Assembly (NCBI GenBank): GCA_026027325.1 | Contig: JAMSLZ010000004.1 | Coordinates: 806,001 to 870,000 of the forward strand | DNA length: 64,000 bases | Source: Actinomucor elegans | Taxonomy: Eukaryota > Mucoromycota > Mucoromycetes > Mucorales > Mucoraceae | Reading direction: 5' to 3' | Shown: in pieces, positions 20,031 to 31,073 of the stretch | How the letters are laid out: every line of letters begins with the position of its first letter | Numbering within the stretch: the first letter of the stretch is position 1 | Translations under genes and position numbers: made by a program | The notes under the pieces: generated by a model | The model's input: only the letters and a program-made list of their open reading frames with translations | Told to the model about the DNA's origin: nothing | The model's database searches: none

Positions 20031-20295
20031 CCAATTTTGAATATTTCATCATATAAGCAGCTTATAACTCTATAAAACAAACATGTTACTTAGAGAAAGT
20101 TGTAGAAGAAATGAAGGGCTTTCAGATGATATATGCTTTGTTCTTAACAAACAAAAGTTTATTAGTACTTATATAAGTATAAAGTTAAAAAGTAAAAAAT
20201 TAAGCTTGCTAAAAAGTACGGAAAAAAAATTAATAATTTGTTTGTTGACCTTTACTTTTTATAACAGTTTCAATTCTACCAGGCATGCTATCAAT

Positions 20296-21261
20296 CTATT
20301 TCAGGCAGTCCTCCTTAGTAAATTTATACCACTCTATATTGATCCTCTTTTCTAGTTCTTCTACAGTATGAGGTTTAGTTGGGTACTGTCCCAAACGGTT
20401 TTTCAATTGGTGCCACATATGTTCAATTGGGTTCAAATCCGGGCTTTGCGGTGGCCAGTTATAAATTTGGTCCACATTGAACTTGTTTTTGGGAAACAAC
20501 TTTTTAGCAATAGTTGATCTATGAGGAATGGCCTTGTCTCGTTGAAAACAAACATGTTTTGAATCCAAGTCATAATAGTCTAAGGTATCTTTAAGTGATG
20601 ACTGAAGTATTTCAACGTACAAAGATGAATTTATCGAGCATTCAATGATTGTAGTACCATAACCAGGGCCTTTCGCTGTTATACAAGTTCAAAACATGAC
20701 ACTACCCCCTTCCTACTGAATTTGGAGATCTAAATAGTGAGGGCGAACAACATCATTTAGCTGAGACCAATAGTACTTAATACCGTCTGAAGCCCAAATG
20801 TTAACCTTTGTTTTGTCTGAAAATATCCACTTACGCCAGTCGTCCTTGGCTAACACCCTATGTTGTTTAGCCCACGCAAGTCGCTTTTTTCTATTGCTTT
20901 CGGAGATGAAATCAGACTCTTGCTTTCTTTTTGCTTTGAAGCCCATAGAATGAAGCATTAACTAAATGTTCCTGATTGTCATATTAATTCCAACTGAAAT
21001 AAGATAAGCCTTTATATCTTGTGGTGATTTGAATTGACCAGCTTTCATCTTATTTCGAATGTATTTCTTTGTTGTATTGCTTATTGAACATGGCCTTCCA
21101 GTGATAGCAGGCTTCGTAGTAGGAAAAAACTTTGCTTTATATCTACTAATAGTGGCTAGAGAAATATTTGGTAGTTGTTTCTGGATTCTTGAGTATGGAG
21201 TGTTTGTTGACAACAGTGACTTGAGAGTGTCTTGCTTATCTTTAGTAATAGAACGAATCAT
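20296..21261 (-). pseudogene. Tc1/mariner transposase with three stop codons
   Basis: One continuous frame of 321 codons from ATG at 21261. It has N-terminal helix-turn-helix regions (SRIQKQLPNISLATISRYK, then GRPCSI), the first Asp in WIFSDKTKVN, the second in VCFQRDKAIPH, and Glu in SPDLNPIEHMW. By count there are 37 residues between the second Asp and the Glu. In-frame stops lie at 20962-20964 (TAG), 20713-20715 (TAG) and 20689-20691 (TGA). TGA falls where Tc1 proteins normally have Trp (GSVMFW), and all three can be made by C-to-T or G-to-A changes. There are no frameshifts. Confidence 0.9.
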
Positions 21262-21630
21262 GATGTTAATTTTTTTATAAAAAAAAAGTGATGAAAATAT
21301 TCAATTTGGACAGGACGAGCCAGCTTCTTTTATTCTTTATTTTAATTTTCCTATTCATAAAGAACGTCCCATTGTTTTGGAACATGTTTTAAATTTCTTC
21401 GATAGCTCAATTTAAAATAATTTTATGCGACGCTAAGTAATGACGAATTTTGAAAAATCAAAAAATCAAAATTTCTCAAATTCGCCTTAGCTCCGTAGTG
21501 TTAAATAGAGTTTGCAATAAAGGAAAACCTATAGGAAAAAAGGCCAAAGTTTTAGCCCTCTATTGATACTAACATCAACCGCATAGTTTTATTTTAGACA
21601 GCTGTGTCAAAGAGAAAAAGGTTAATTTAT

Positions 21631-21660
21631 AAAACATTGAAACCCTTTTTTCGCATACAG
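21631..21660 (-). repeat. right inverted terminal repeat of Tc1-type element
   Basis: Perfect inverted match to 20001-20030, followed by TA. Confidence 0.95.
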
Positions 21661-21664
21661 TATA

Positions 21665-21668
<4 letters not shown>

Positions 21669-21706
<38 letters not shown>

Positions 21707-21832
21707 ACAACCCTCCCGTCCGCCCTAATGTTGTGTTAAGATATCCATACTACTGTATTTCTTTATGTATACTTGCATTGTTTGTACATACGTCACTACC
21801 ATAGCGTACCCATTTATATTTTTTTTTTTTAT

Positions 21833-21873
<41 letters not shown>

Positions 21874-21887
21874 CTTTTTTTTTTTTT
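21669..21887. repeat. long T tracts at the RNase H/integrase junction
   Basis: T36 at 21669-21704, T12 at 21819-21830 and T38-C-T13 at 21836-21887, enclosing about 114 bp of ordinary sequence. On the coding strand of element A these are A tracts directly after the last RNase H codons (DALSRLC then TAA). Either homopolymer expansion or a retroposed, polyadenylated fragment is possible. Confidence 0.7.
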
Positions 21888-24537
21888 AGCATAGCCTTGA
21901 CAACGCATCGGATGGGTTGTCACTACCTCTTCTATACACCACTCTATACTTATATCCCATCAAGCATGCTTTCCACCGTTCAATTTTCGGACTTGGTTTG
22001 TCGCTATTCAAAATAAACTCCAACGCTGCATGATCAGTTCTGATGACAAACTCTTCCTTGTTCGATAAATAATAGCGATACCGGTTCACAGCCCAAACAA
22101 TACTTAATGCCTCCAAGTGAGTAACGGTATAGTTCAATTGACTATTGTTGATCGACTTTGAACCATAACTGATTACCGTTTCGTTTTCTTCGTTACCGGT
22201 TGGTGACTGAGATAAAATAGCACCAAGACCTTTATAGCTTGCATCACACGTCAAGATCTTCACCTGCGATCTGATTGGATATGATAACACCGGAGGAGAG
22301 ATTAACGTACTCATCAAATAGTTAAACGCGTCTTGTTGTTCTTGTTTCCAGACAAATTTCGCATTCTTCTTAGTTAGTCGATTGAGTGGCTCGGTCCTAG
22401 CACTATACTCTTCATAAAACCGCCTAAAATACCCAGTCATTCCTAGTACGCTTCGTACTTCTTCCAGATTAGTTGGTTCCTTCAATTCACGGATCTTCTT
22501 TACATTTGCTTCGCAAGGCCTAATACCTCTTTCACCAACTTCGTGACCTAAGTAAGTAACACTTGGTTTTGCAACTTGACATTTCTCTAATCTAAGTCGT
22601 AGGTTAGCTTTAGAACATGCTTCAAATACCATTTCCAAATGTCTCAAATGAGATTCTTGATCGAGACTATATACAATGACATCGTCGATAAACACATAGA
22701 GGAAAACACCAATATACTCGCGTAGTATATTCGTCATATACCTAGTATAAGAACTTGGGGCATTGCAGAGACCAAATGGCATCACAGAGAAGGTATAGCA
22801 TCCATATTTTGTCACAAAACCTGATTTTGCAATTGAATTTGGGTGTAGTTCTATCTGCCAGAATCCAGAAGCAGCATCCAACGTTGTAAAACACTTATTT
22901 CCGCCGAGAGAATCAAGGACTTCTTCAATGTGGGGTAGAGGATAGCTATCTTTCACCGTGATCTTGTTTAGTTGTATGTAATTCACTACCAGTCTAAACT
23001 TTCCATTCTTTTTGGGTACAAAGAATATAGGGGATGACCATTCACCATCACTAGGACGTATAATATCGAGTTTTAGCAGGTTATCCAGTTCTTCTTTCAA
23101 ACTCTCTTCTTCATCCAATGTCAGTCTATAGGGTTTAGATCTAATTGGGGATTCACTAGTAGTCTTGATTTCGTGATAAGCTCCTTTAACGCGACCAATG
23201 CCATTATATTCCACGAAACAGTTCTTGTACTTCTTGATTAGTTTAGCAAATACTTCAGGGATCTCTTCATTCACTTCGTCATCGTTATATTCACGCCAGA
23301 ATTCATCGGCAACTACTTCTTCTTGATAGGATTTCAATCCGTGACCTTCATTATTATTCCTACTAGGTTGATTATTAGAGATTTCGTGTTTATTACACTG
23401 AACCTGTACAGAATAGATAGGTGTCATTGAAACCATATCATTGTCCGTTTCTTCGTTAGGGTCGTCAGATACACATTGCACTTCAATAAAATCTTTGCCA
23501 TTCTTGATTGGGACAATCACCATACTTCCCTTATTCACTAATCGAATATCGTGATTTCTTATCCATGGTCGCCCAAGTAAACATGCTTCTCGATTATTCG
23601 AACTTTCATCTATGCAAAAATGCTCTTTTCTGATACGACCTCCAATTTTTACCTTTACATCAGTAGCTACTTTACACCTTACGCTTTTACCATTATTGTG
23701 GAAGCCCATTAGAGGTATTGATTCTCCATTCTCTTCGACTTTGACACCAATCTTATCTGCAAGTTTCTTTGAAATGACACTTACAGCAGCGCCCGAATCC
23801 AAAATAGCAGTTACTAGCTCATTACCAATCGCTACCATAATTTTAGAGGGTTGAGCTCGTTTCATGGCTTCTGGGTTGTAAGGGTAACCAATAACACTAT
23901 CTTGTTCATCTTCCTGTTCTTCGTCATAATCGTTTTCGTAACTGCTTTCACTAGAATATCCATCAAATTCACTGCTATCGCTTTCGCCGTCATCCAGATC
24001 GCTACCATCTTCATTCAGATCGTAATCGTCGTCATTACTGCTATCACCAGAAGACACGCTAACATTATTGATGCTTTGATTTCTACGATATTCTCGTTCG
24101 TCCAGTAGGCCTTCAGCTCGCAACGTGTTGATAACCATTGGATTGCCATATTGTCCATTACGTTCCGTTTTTCGCCTGTATAAGTGCATTATACCTTTCT
24201 TTACTTCTTGGGCAGCCTTCTTGTTTGTAGCTAAGTATTCAGCCATGGAAATCGTAACGGGGGTTTTCTTTAACTTCTCCCATGTACCTTCGCAGTCAAC
24301 TTCGACGGCTAGCTTGGTTGGATTCTTTCTCTTTAGTTTCTTAATTTGTTCCTTCGGTATACCTCGATCACCACTTGGTAAGGTGTTAACATCTTGTTGT
24401 AGGATACCCTGCCCTTGCCCTTGAGGAATATAGGAATATATAGCACCATTTTCACGTTCTTTGCCTTTCTTGGACGGTCGACCCTTCTCTTGTTCAGAAA
24501 ATGAGGTGTTACCCTCAACACCTTCTTTTCTTTTCAT
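21886..24537 (-). pseudogene. protease, RT and RNase H portion of element A Pol
   Basis: 883 codons from the first ATG. It has an acidic Asp/Glu/Ser-rich linker (about 150-215), a retropepsin motif AILDSGAAVSVIS (about 240), and reverse transcriptase with the active site YVFIDDVIVYS and the usual FVPKKNGKFRLVVNY and VMPFGLCNAPS. RNase H follows from ILTCDASYKGLGA to PSDALSRL. The frame is open upstream of the ATG: after removing element B it continues into the gag C-terminus in the -1 frame, so synthesis by frameshifting is likely. It ends at TAA in the T-tract region instead of running into integrase. Confidence 0.92.
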
Positions 24538-24563
24538 TGCAAATATATTTACTTCGTTGTTAT

Positions 24564-24779
24564 TGAGATGTTTCCTGAGATGTTCGTAATTAGTTAGGTA
24601 CGTGTTTAATTAACGAGACAGAAAACAAGAGAGAGATTTATTCTACCACTGCCCGCCTTCTGTTATTAATAGGCTGGGTGGTGGTTACATATAGTAAATA
24701 TAACTAGTCACGATTACACAAGTTAACTATTCAGGCCACTTCTATTACTATTCTATGTAAAGTAGTTATGTCCACTACA
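24564..24779 (-). repeat. 3' LTR of element B
   Basis: 216 bp, identical by eye to 30721-30936, preceded by GTTAT. The polypurine tract is at about 24780-24793. Confidence 0.96.
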
Positions 24780-25076
24780 TGGCCCCCCACCAGGTTGAAG
24801 CATATATGATGATTATTAGGTGCTGTAACCGTCTTACCCTTAAATGGTTTATATAGATGTTGAAATTGGTATCCGTTACTGCTTTTCGGTAAGATTGTTT
24901 TGTGTAGATGTACTTTTTCGTTTACGTGTGTTGTACTGCTGTTGTGCTTTCAATAAAAAACCCTATGCTTGGACCAAGCATTTCATGATATATATATATA
25001 TACAAAAAACATAATAATGTAAAAAAATAAAAAAAATAAAAATGGGTAAAAAAGATTGCACATCTTTGTAGCATGC

Positions 25077-28000
25077 TTAGAGCTTGGCTCTATGTAGGCT
25101 GGCTATTATGACTTTGGATCTTCTCACACGTTTGCTTTTTCGCATACCGGTGCTTGAGCTTTGTATGTGTTTGCGATCTACTTTATCGGTCGATGGATTT
25201 CTTCTTTTGCGCTGTACATTCGCCTTATTGATCTCTGGATCCGCGCAGTTAGAGTTACGTCGCGTCCAGTAATCTTGTATGGGTTTTAGGCTGCTAAAAT
25301 GTTGCACTTGTTCCCATGTGTCCTCATTGGGATCTGGATAACCTTTCCATCTGACTCGATATATGTATTTGTTTGCATTGGTTGGATCTACTTTGTGATT
25401 GATTACAGACTGTACTTCGTATATATCGCTAGCATCCTTTGTAACTGGTGTGCTCTCGCCGCCTGCTAGCTTGAGCCTATGTATAGGATACGAGTTCGAT
25501 ATATTGTCCATTCTGTCTCTTAAAATGTAATTGTGTCTTTTTGTAATGCTATGCACTGTAAATGGCCCTGTATATGTTGGATCCGTTGCTGATCCTTTGA
25601 TAACGTTAGATAGCATCACCAAGGTACCCACTGGATAGTCTGTATCCATTATGTTGTTTTTAGCATTAAACGTCTTTTGTTGTGCTAATTGTGTGGTTAT
25701 ACTTCTGTCTTTGATGACTGGTACGATGATTTTGGACATGTCATTTATACGTCTGAGAATTGCATTGGATTTTTCTGCACCTGGCTTGGCTTTAGCTATT
25801 TCCACTTTTGAATAGTCCTTGAAGTCGTTAGGCTCCCTTGCAAACATGATAGAGAATGGACGTGATCCGTGAATGCTTGCGTATTTGCAGTTGACCGCTA
25901 ATTGTACTGCTGGTAGATACTTCTCCCAATCGGTTTTGTTGTCATCCAACTGTTTGATGAGTGTCCTTTTTATGGTTCCCACCCATTTTTCTGCTACTCC
26001 GTTTGCTCTAGGATTGTAGGGTAGCGTTAACCGATGATCAATGCCACAGTGGTTTACTACGTGTTGCAGTACTTGATTTACGAACTCGGTGCCATTATCG
26101 GACTGCAGCACTTTGGGGAAACCAAAGTCGCAAAATACCTTTATTACCTCTTTTGCCACTGTTACCGCCGTTTTGTCCGGAATTGCTCTGGCTATGCAGA
26201 ATCTCGAAAATATGTCAACCATGATCATGATGTAGTTACTACCTTCCGAGGAAGTGACACTAAGTGTGCCTAGATCTATGGCCCAATGATCACCTGGTGC
26301 ATCGGCCATGATACTGGTTAAAGGTCTGAACGCTTTGTTGCCTAGGTTAAATTGCAGACATTGCTCACACTGTTTAACCATTTCCAGAGCTTCCTCCTTA
26401 ATGTTTGTCCAGTGGATCCCGTCGTTGTGTATTTTGGTTACCATTGCATTGGCTCCAAAATGTCCAAAAAGATGAGTATCTAATAATATCTTCTGTCTTT
26501 GATCTTTAGGAGGCGTCATGTATTCTTCTTTAACTTGACTTATTGCATTAATTGCCTCTAAATAAGCTTTTGGCTTATTACTGATGTTTATCTTGCTAGC
26601 CTTACCGCCATTACCCCCCTCCAGACGCAATGTTGGATGCGTCGAAGTTTTTATTGTGTCGGGTATTGCCTTGTTATATGTTGGTACATGCTCCTCTCCA
26701 AATAAACGAGATAACGCGTCGGGGATGACGTTTAGTATACCAGGTAGATGTACCACATCATAAGTATAGTCACAAATTATGTCTAGCCAACCTACCATCA
26801 TGGGATTGGCGATAGTTTGAGTTTGCAGGTAACATAATGCTTTATGATCGGTAATGAGAGTGAATGGATTGCCCCACAAATATTGATGAAATCTTCGTAA
26901 CATAAAAACAACTCCTAGTAGTTCTCTCTTAGTACACGAATAGTTTTTTTCTGAGGTTGATAATGAACGTGCAGCAAAGCCTATGTACTTGTATGTATTA
27001 TTAATTACTTGGTAGACCACTCCACCGATGGAATACGCGCTGGCATCCGTCGCTACGTAAAATGGGTGATCCATTTGTGGAATGCTTAGCACCGGCGCAC
27101 TGCTGAGTGCCGTTTTAATGTCTTCAAAATCTTGCTGAAGTTGTGCGGTCCATAGGTGAGTGATATCACCTTCATTTCTTAGCTTATCTAAGCGGTGCGT
27201 CATATCCGAGAATTTAGGTAGATGATCTCTAAAATAATTGGCGAATCCTAGGAATCGCATAATGTGTTTGCCTGTAGTAGGTGCTGGCCAGTCATATGCG
27301 TTTGTTACTTTACGTTGATCCAAAGATACTCCATCTGCACTTAATGAGAATCCCAATAAGTAAACTGATTTCTGAGCAAAATGACATTTTTTGACGTTAA
27401 GAATCAAATTTACTGCTGTCAGCCGGTTGATGCAATCTTGTACGTGTTTTGCATGATCATGTATATTATCCGAGTGAACCAAAACATCATCTACAAATAC
27501 CGTTACATAGCCACATCCTGCGAAGATCTTGTTCATGACCCTCTGGAAGCATGAGCTTATCGACTTCAACCCGAAAGGGCAGGAAACAAAGCAGTATTGC
27601 TGGCCATCATTCACTGTAAAAGAAGTCTTATGTTGATCTTCTTCTGCGAGTTTGAATCGATGGAACGCTTGTCGAAGGTCCAAAGTGGTAAAAACTTTCG
27701 ACTTACCCATAGATCGGAAGACATCTTTAACTAATGGTATAGGAAAACGATCATCAGGCAAAAGTAGGTTTAAGGCTCTTGGGTCCAAACACACTCGAAT
27801 GCCTGTATAATTTCCATCTAAATCCTTTTTAGTGGCACAAGTAATAGGATTATTAAAATCAGTATTAACCGGAGCCACTTTTATAACTCCTTCTTGCAGC
27901 CATTGTTGAATTTGATCTTGTAAGACAGCTTTCAACTTCTCTGGAATAGGGTACTGTCGTCTATAGGCGGTTTTTCCCTTTTCTGTTGGAAGGTGAATAA

Positions 28001-30671
28001 CTGATTCTGGTACAGTACACCACGTTGTAATAGGTATTTTCTCGTTTGCTGTGATGCTTTGCTGCAATTTTCGCATAAAATGTTCATGCTCACTTTTGGA
28101 TCCGTAAGGCGAATTGTTGGGCTCAAGGTTTTCCTCTAACACTGGATCTGCTTTACGTGGACCACTTGGTGTATCCCATGACGTAGCTAGTCCTGTTAAA
28201 CCTAATCCTACTTTTCCCATTAGATCCGTTCCGATGATGACATCTGAAAGTTCTCGATTGAGGTCCATTATCTCAAAGTCATGTATGGTCTTGATACCGT
28301 TATGACAAAAATTTACTTTATTAACAGTTCCTATGCGCGGTACTTCTACCTTGCTAGCAGCTAGCTGGATAGAACCATTACCTCTCGGAGAAGTAATAGG
28401 TAAAGAAAGTAAGGAAACTAGCTTTGGTGACAGGATGCTTTTATTAGCCCCTGAATCCACCGTAGCCATGGTCCTTACATTTTCTACAGTAACCGGAACG
28501 TTAAAGTAAGGGCTGTTAGTGTCCTGTTCGATAGAAGAGGCATTGATCCCGATTTTTGCATAGACGTCTGTCTTTGACTTACATTCTTCCGATAACTTTC
28601 GCAAATCCTCTTCATCCAGTTCCTCCAAATGACTATTATCTGGGGCAAGATTACTAAGATCATTATTGATAGGTTTGTCTGTCACGACTTCCTCCATATC
28701 AATATCAGCTTCGTGTTGGTGGTGTGCTCTCACGTTAGCTGCTGCGATATCATGAAATTGCGTTTCATTATTGCCATCTTGACCAGGCTCCACTTGAGGT
28801 ACTAATTTATCCATCGAAGCTGTCGGCATGGCCCGCTTTAACGAAGGAATTGACATAGCAGACCTCGTGTGTAGAGTCGATTGCTGGTTTATATTTGCGT
28901 TCTGTTCCTCGGCTTTACGCTTTCGCTCCTTTTCATCCTGTTGTTGAACCGCTGTTGCATAATTTTCAGCTCGGATACCAAAGATGCGTACCTCCCGTGT
29001 TGTATTCAACAAGTTTTCATGCTTGCCGCGCTGGTTGGAGGGTCTCTTTTCTGATGCACGGTTGTTACATCGTCGATCAATATCCTGCTGAGGTAACAAA
29101 GCTTGACTAGCGTTGCGCTTGATGGCCGAAGAAGGTCCTGCCATTTCATTACTGCATCCTTGCATTGGGTCGTGAATTGTAATACCCGCTACGGTGGGAA
29201 GACTTCTGCTTTTGTTGGCGTGTAGTTTATCGCAACTGGCATTATGACCCTTGAAGTATGGCACACCGCATTTATACTTGCACACTTTTGGTGATTTGTC
29301 TGGATTCAAATCGCATTCCTCTGACTTGTGCATTACATCTCGTTGATGAAATTTGCAGTAGTAATATCCGGCTGGTCTTTCTGCCATTGCCGCTTTCTCA
29401 CCGGTGGGGTTAGGTTTTCTCCTTCTTCCAATGAAGCTGTCGGCATGGCCCGCATTGACAAAGGAAGATTCATGGGAGTTACCTTGACCTGAGTTTATCG
29501 TGCTTGGCACGTTGTGCTCGGCCTTCTGACCCTCACTGCGGTTCATAGCTACTCTGGCAAAATTACCCCGCCCTTGGATGATCAAACCCTGGTTGAAAAT
29601 GTTGCCGTTCGTTGGTCTCATCATAGTGTTGATATATCCAAGCTCTCTGGCAAAATCAGGTGTGTAGGGAGGAGCCATATCGTTGCTACCCACATTGCTA
29701 CCGTGAGGGTTCAAACCTGCTACAAGAATGCAATTCTTAGCCTGGATCACTGCATCGTTGATGTCTCGCAAGAGGTCTGGTCTACTTCTACTATGGCCGA
29801 TAGATGTTGTCTCCGTGCCATCTACGTCCATTGGATCTCCATTAGCGATTCGCTTATTCATCAGTTGCTGATAGATGTCCTGTTGCAATGGGGCAGGTAG
29901 GCTTTCCACAAACAAGTGCCCCATCACGTAGTTGTCACTTAATCCCGTAGAGAGACTGGCCTCCTCGAATGCTTCCCTGAACCTTACAGTGTACTCTTCA
30001 ATCGTTTCTGAGATAGGCATCATTCTCATGTTCACCAATTCCAAGAACTTATGGAGATCCTTGCAGATGTGAGGTGAAGGTGCGAATCTTTGCTCAAAGG
30101 CTTCTTGAAATTGCTTCCACGATGTTGATCTTCCTTCATGACCCTTGAAAGTCTCTTGAAACCAAATCTTTTGTTCAAGTGTGAGGGCTTCCGTCACTAG
30201 CAAAGGATAGAACAAATCCAGATGTTCTTGATTATGTCCGAGTATTTCCAGTAAGGTCATTTGCAACGCTTTGAGTGCTTTTTCGGCTGATGCAAATTCA
30301 GCATCCATTCTTGTTGCTGTTTTCCAGACAAGTTGTTTTAAGTTATTGCCTTGAATTTTTACATGTCCATGCATCATTTGAAGCTTTTCGCGTAAAGTTA
30401 AGGTTGCTGGGCCCTTTGCCTTAGCGATAGATGCATTAATGTTAGCGAGGATTTGCTCCATTTTTCTTTCATATTCGGTAGCTTTTTCCTCGTAATTCAT
30501 AGCTTCCGCCATTTTAGCTTCGTCTTCAGCTTCATTGTTCATTTGCTCAAGTACATTGCTGCATTTGGCCATGTTTTGCATTTTAAATATGTGGCATCTG
30601 CGAGCCAGGTCGAAATTGACGCGATGTTCCTCAGGAACTGACGCGATATCGTTGTTAATGTTAATTTGCAT
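25077..30671 (-). CDS. Gag-Pol polyprotein of element B
   Basis: 1864 aa in one uninterrupted frame starting at an ATG 50 bp inside the 5' LTR. In order: coiled Gag (1-280); nucleocapsid-like Cys/His region (YYCKFHQRDVMHKSEEC, then CKYKCGVPYFKGHNASC); retropepsin (VDSGANKSILS); reverse transcriptase (YVTVFVDDVLVHSD); RNase H (FYVATDASAYSIGG); integrase zinc region (HLFGHFGANAMVTK...CEQC) and core (AIDLGTL, QSDNGTEF, Glu in NGVAEKWVG); chromodomain (YIYRVRWKGYPDPNEDTWEQ). Unlike element 1 there is no stop between protease and RT, so Gag and Pol must be separated by proteolysis alone. Confidence 0.96.
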   Translation of the reverse strand: MQININNDIASVPEEHRVNFDLARRCHIFKMQNMAKCSNVLEQMNNEAEDEAKMAEAMNYEEKATEYERKMEQILANINASIAKAKGPATLTLREKLQMMHGHVKIQGNNLKQLVWKTATRMDAEFASAEKALKALQMTLLEILGHNQEHLDLFYPLLVTEALTLEQKIWFQETFKGHEGRSTSWKQFQEAFEQRFAPSPHICKDLHKFLELVNMRMMPISETIEEYTVRFREAFEEASLSTGLSDNYVMGHLFVESLPAPLQQDIYQQLMNKRIANGDPMDVDGTETTSIGHSRSRPDLLRDINDAVIQAKNCILVAGLNPHGSNVGSNDMAPPYTPDFARELGYINTMMRPTNGNIFNQGLIIQGRGNFARVAMNRSEGQKAEHNVPSTINSGQGNSHESSFVNAGHADSFIGRRRKPNPTGEKAAMAERPAGYYYCKFHQRDVMHKSEECDLNPDKSPKVCKYKCGVPYFKGHNASCDKLHANKSRSLPTVAGITIHDPMQGCSNEMAGPSSAIKRNASQALLPQQDIDRRCNNRASEKRPSNQRGKHENLLNTTREVRIFGIRAENYATAVQQQDEKERKRKAEEQNANINQQSTLHTRSAMSIPSLKRAMPTASMDKLVPQVEPGQDGNNETQFHDIAAANVRAHHQHEADIDMEEVVTDKPINNDLSNLAPDNSHLEELDEEDLRKLSEECKSKTDVYAKIGINASSIEQDTNSPYFNVPVTVENVRTMATVDSGANKSILSPKLVSLLSLPITSPRGNGSIQLAASKVEVPRIGTVNKVNFCHNGIKTIHDFEIMDLNRELSDVIIGTDLMGKVGLGLTGLATSWDTPSGPRKADPVLEENLEPNNSPYGSKSEHEHFMRKLQQSITANEKIPITTWCTVPESVIHLPTEKGKTAYRRQYPIPEKLKAVLQDQIQQWLQEGVIKVAPVNTDFNNPITCATKKDLDGNYTGIRVCLDPRALNLLLPDDRFPIPLVKDVFRSMGKSKVFTTLDLRQAFHRFKLAEEDQHKTSFTVNDGQQYCFVSCPFGLKSISSCFQRVMNKIFAGCGYVTVFVDDVLVHSDNIHDHAKHVQDCINRLTAVNLILNVKKCHFAQKSVYLLGFSLSADGVSLDQRKVTNAYDWPAPTTGKHIMRFLGFANYFRDHLPKFSDMTHRLDKLRNEGDITHLWTAQLQQDFEDIKTALSSAPVLSIPQMDHPFYVATDASAYSIGGVVYQVINNTYKYIGFAARSLSTSEKNYSCTKRELLGVVFMLRRFHQYLWGNPFTLITDHKALCYLQTQTIANPMMVGWLDIICDYTYDVVHLPGILNVIPDALSRLFGEEHVPTYNKAIPDTIKTSTHPTLRLEGGNGGKASKINISNKPKAYLEAINAISQVKEEYMTPPKDQRQKILLDTHLFGHFGANAMVTKIHNDGIHWTNIKEEALEMVKQCEQCLQFNLGNKAFRPLTSIMADAPGDHWAIDLGTLSVTSSEGSNYIMIMVDIFSRFCIARAIPDKTAVTVAKEVIKVFCDFGFPKVLQSDNGTEFVNQVLQHVVNHCGIDHRLTLPYNPRANGVAEKWVGTIKRTLIKQLDDNKTDWEKYLPAVQLAVNCKYASIHGSRPFSIMFAREPNDFKDYSKVEIAKAKPGAEKSNAILRRINDMSKIIVPVIKDRSITTQLAQQKTFNAKNNIMDTDYPVGTLVMLSNVIKGSATDPTYTGPFTVHSITKRHNYILRDRMDNISNSYPIHRLKLAGGESTPVTKDASDIYEVQSVINHKVDPTNANKYIYRVRWKGYPDPNEDTWEQVQHFSSLKPIQDYWTRRNSNCADPEINKANVQRKRRNPSTDKVDRKHIQSSSTGMRKSKRVRRSKVIIASLHRAKL

Positions 30672-30720
30672 GTTGATTTTGTTGTTAAAATAAATCTCTG
30701 ACTGAATTCGTTAAAAAAAA

Positions 30721-30936
30721 TGAGATGTTTCCTGAGATGTTCGTAATTAGTTAGGTACGTGTTTAATTAACGAGACAGAAAACAAGAGAGAGATTTATTC
30801 TACCACTGCCCGCCTTCTGTTATTAATAGGCTGGGTGGTGGTTACATATAGTAAATATAACTAGTCACGATTACACAAGTTAACTATTCAGGCCACTTCT
30901 ATTACTATTCTATGTAAAGTAGTTATGTCCACTACA
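30721..30936 (-). repeat. 5' LTR of element B
   Basis: 216 bp, followed by GTTAT. Its inner neighbour on the plus strand is CGTTAAAAAAAA. Confidence 0.96.
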
Positions 30937-31073
30937 GTTATTATTATTTTTTGTTTTCTTTGTGTTTTTACTATTGTTTGGAGGTGTTACTTGAATCATA
31001 TTCAAGTTCTGCCTATTATTTTGGGATTGGGGAATGGGAATTGTATTGTTAAGGACACCAGTATTTCCCTCGT

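Larger units (their letters stand above)
20001..21660 (-). mobile_element. Tc1/mariner-type transposon in element A pol
   Basis: 1660 bp with perfect 30-bp inverted ends (20001-20030 and 21631-21660, beginning CTGTATGCG), flanked by TA within TATATA on both sides. It carries a transposase frame with three internal stops (20296-21261). The perfect ends contrast with the damaged gene, as in a copy mobilised in trans or recently inactivated. Confidence 0.93.
24564..30936 (-). mobile_element. chromovirus 'element B', intact, nested in element A
   Basis: 6373 bp. LTRs 24564-24779 and 30721-30936 (216 bp each, TGAGATG...CACTACA) are identical by eye. Target duplication GTTAT at 24559-24563 and 30937-30941. 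Purine tract GGTGGGGGGCCA (minus strand) abuts the 3' LTR. A single 1864-codon ORF fills the interior. Next to the 5' LTR is TTTTTTTTAACG and no TGG-type primer site, as in element 1. Identical LTRs and an undamaged ORF make this the youngest and most probably active element in the window. Confidence 0.97.
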
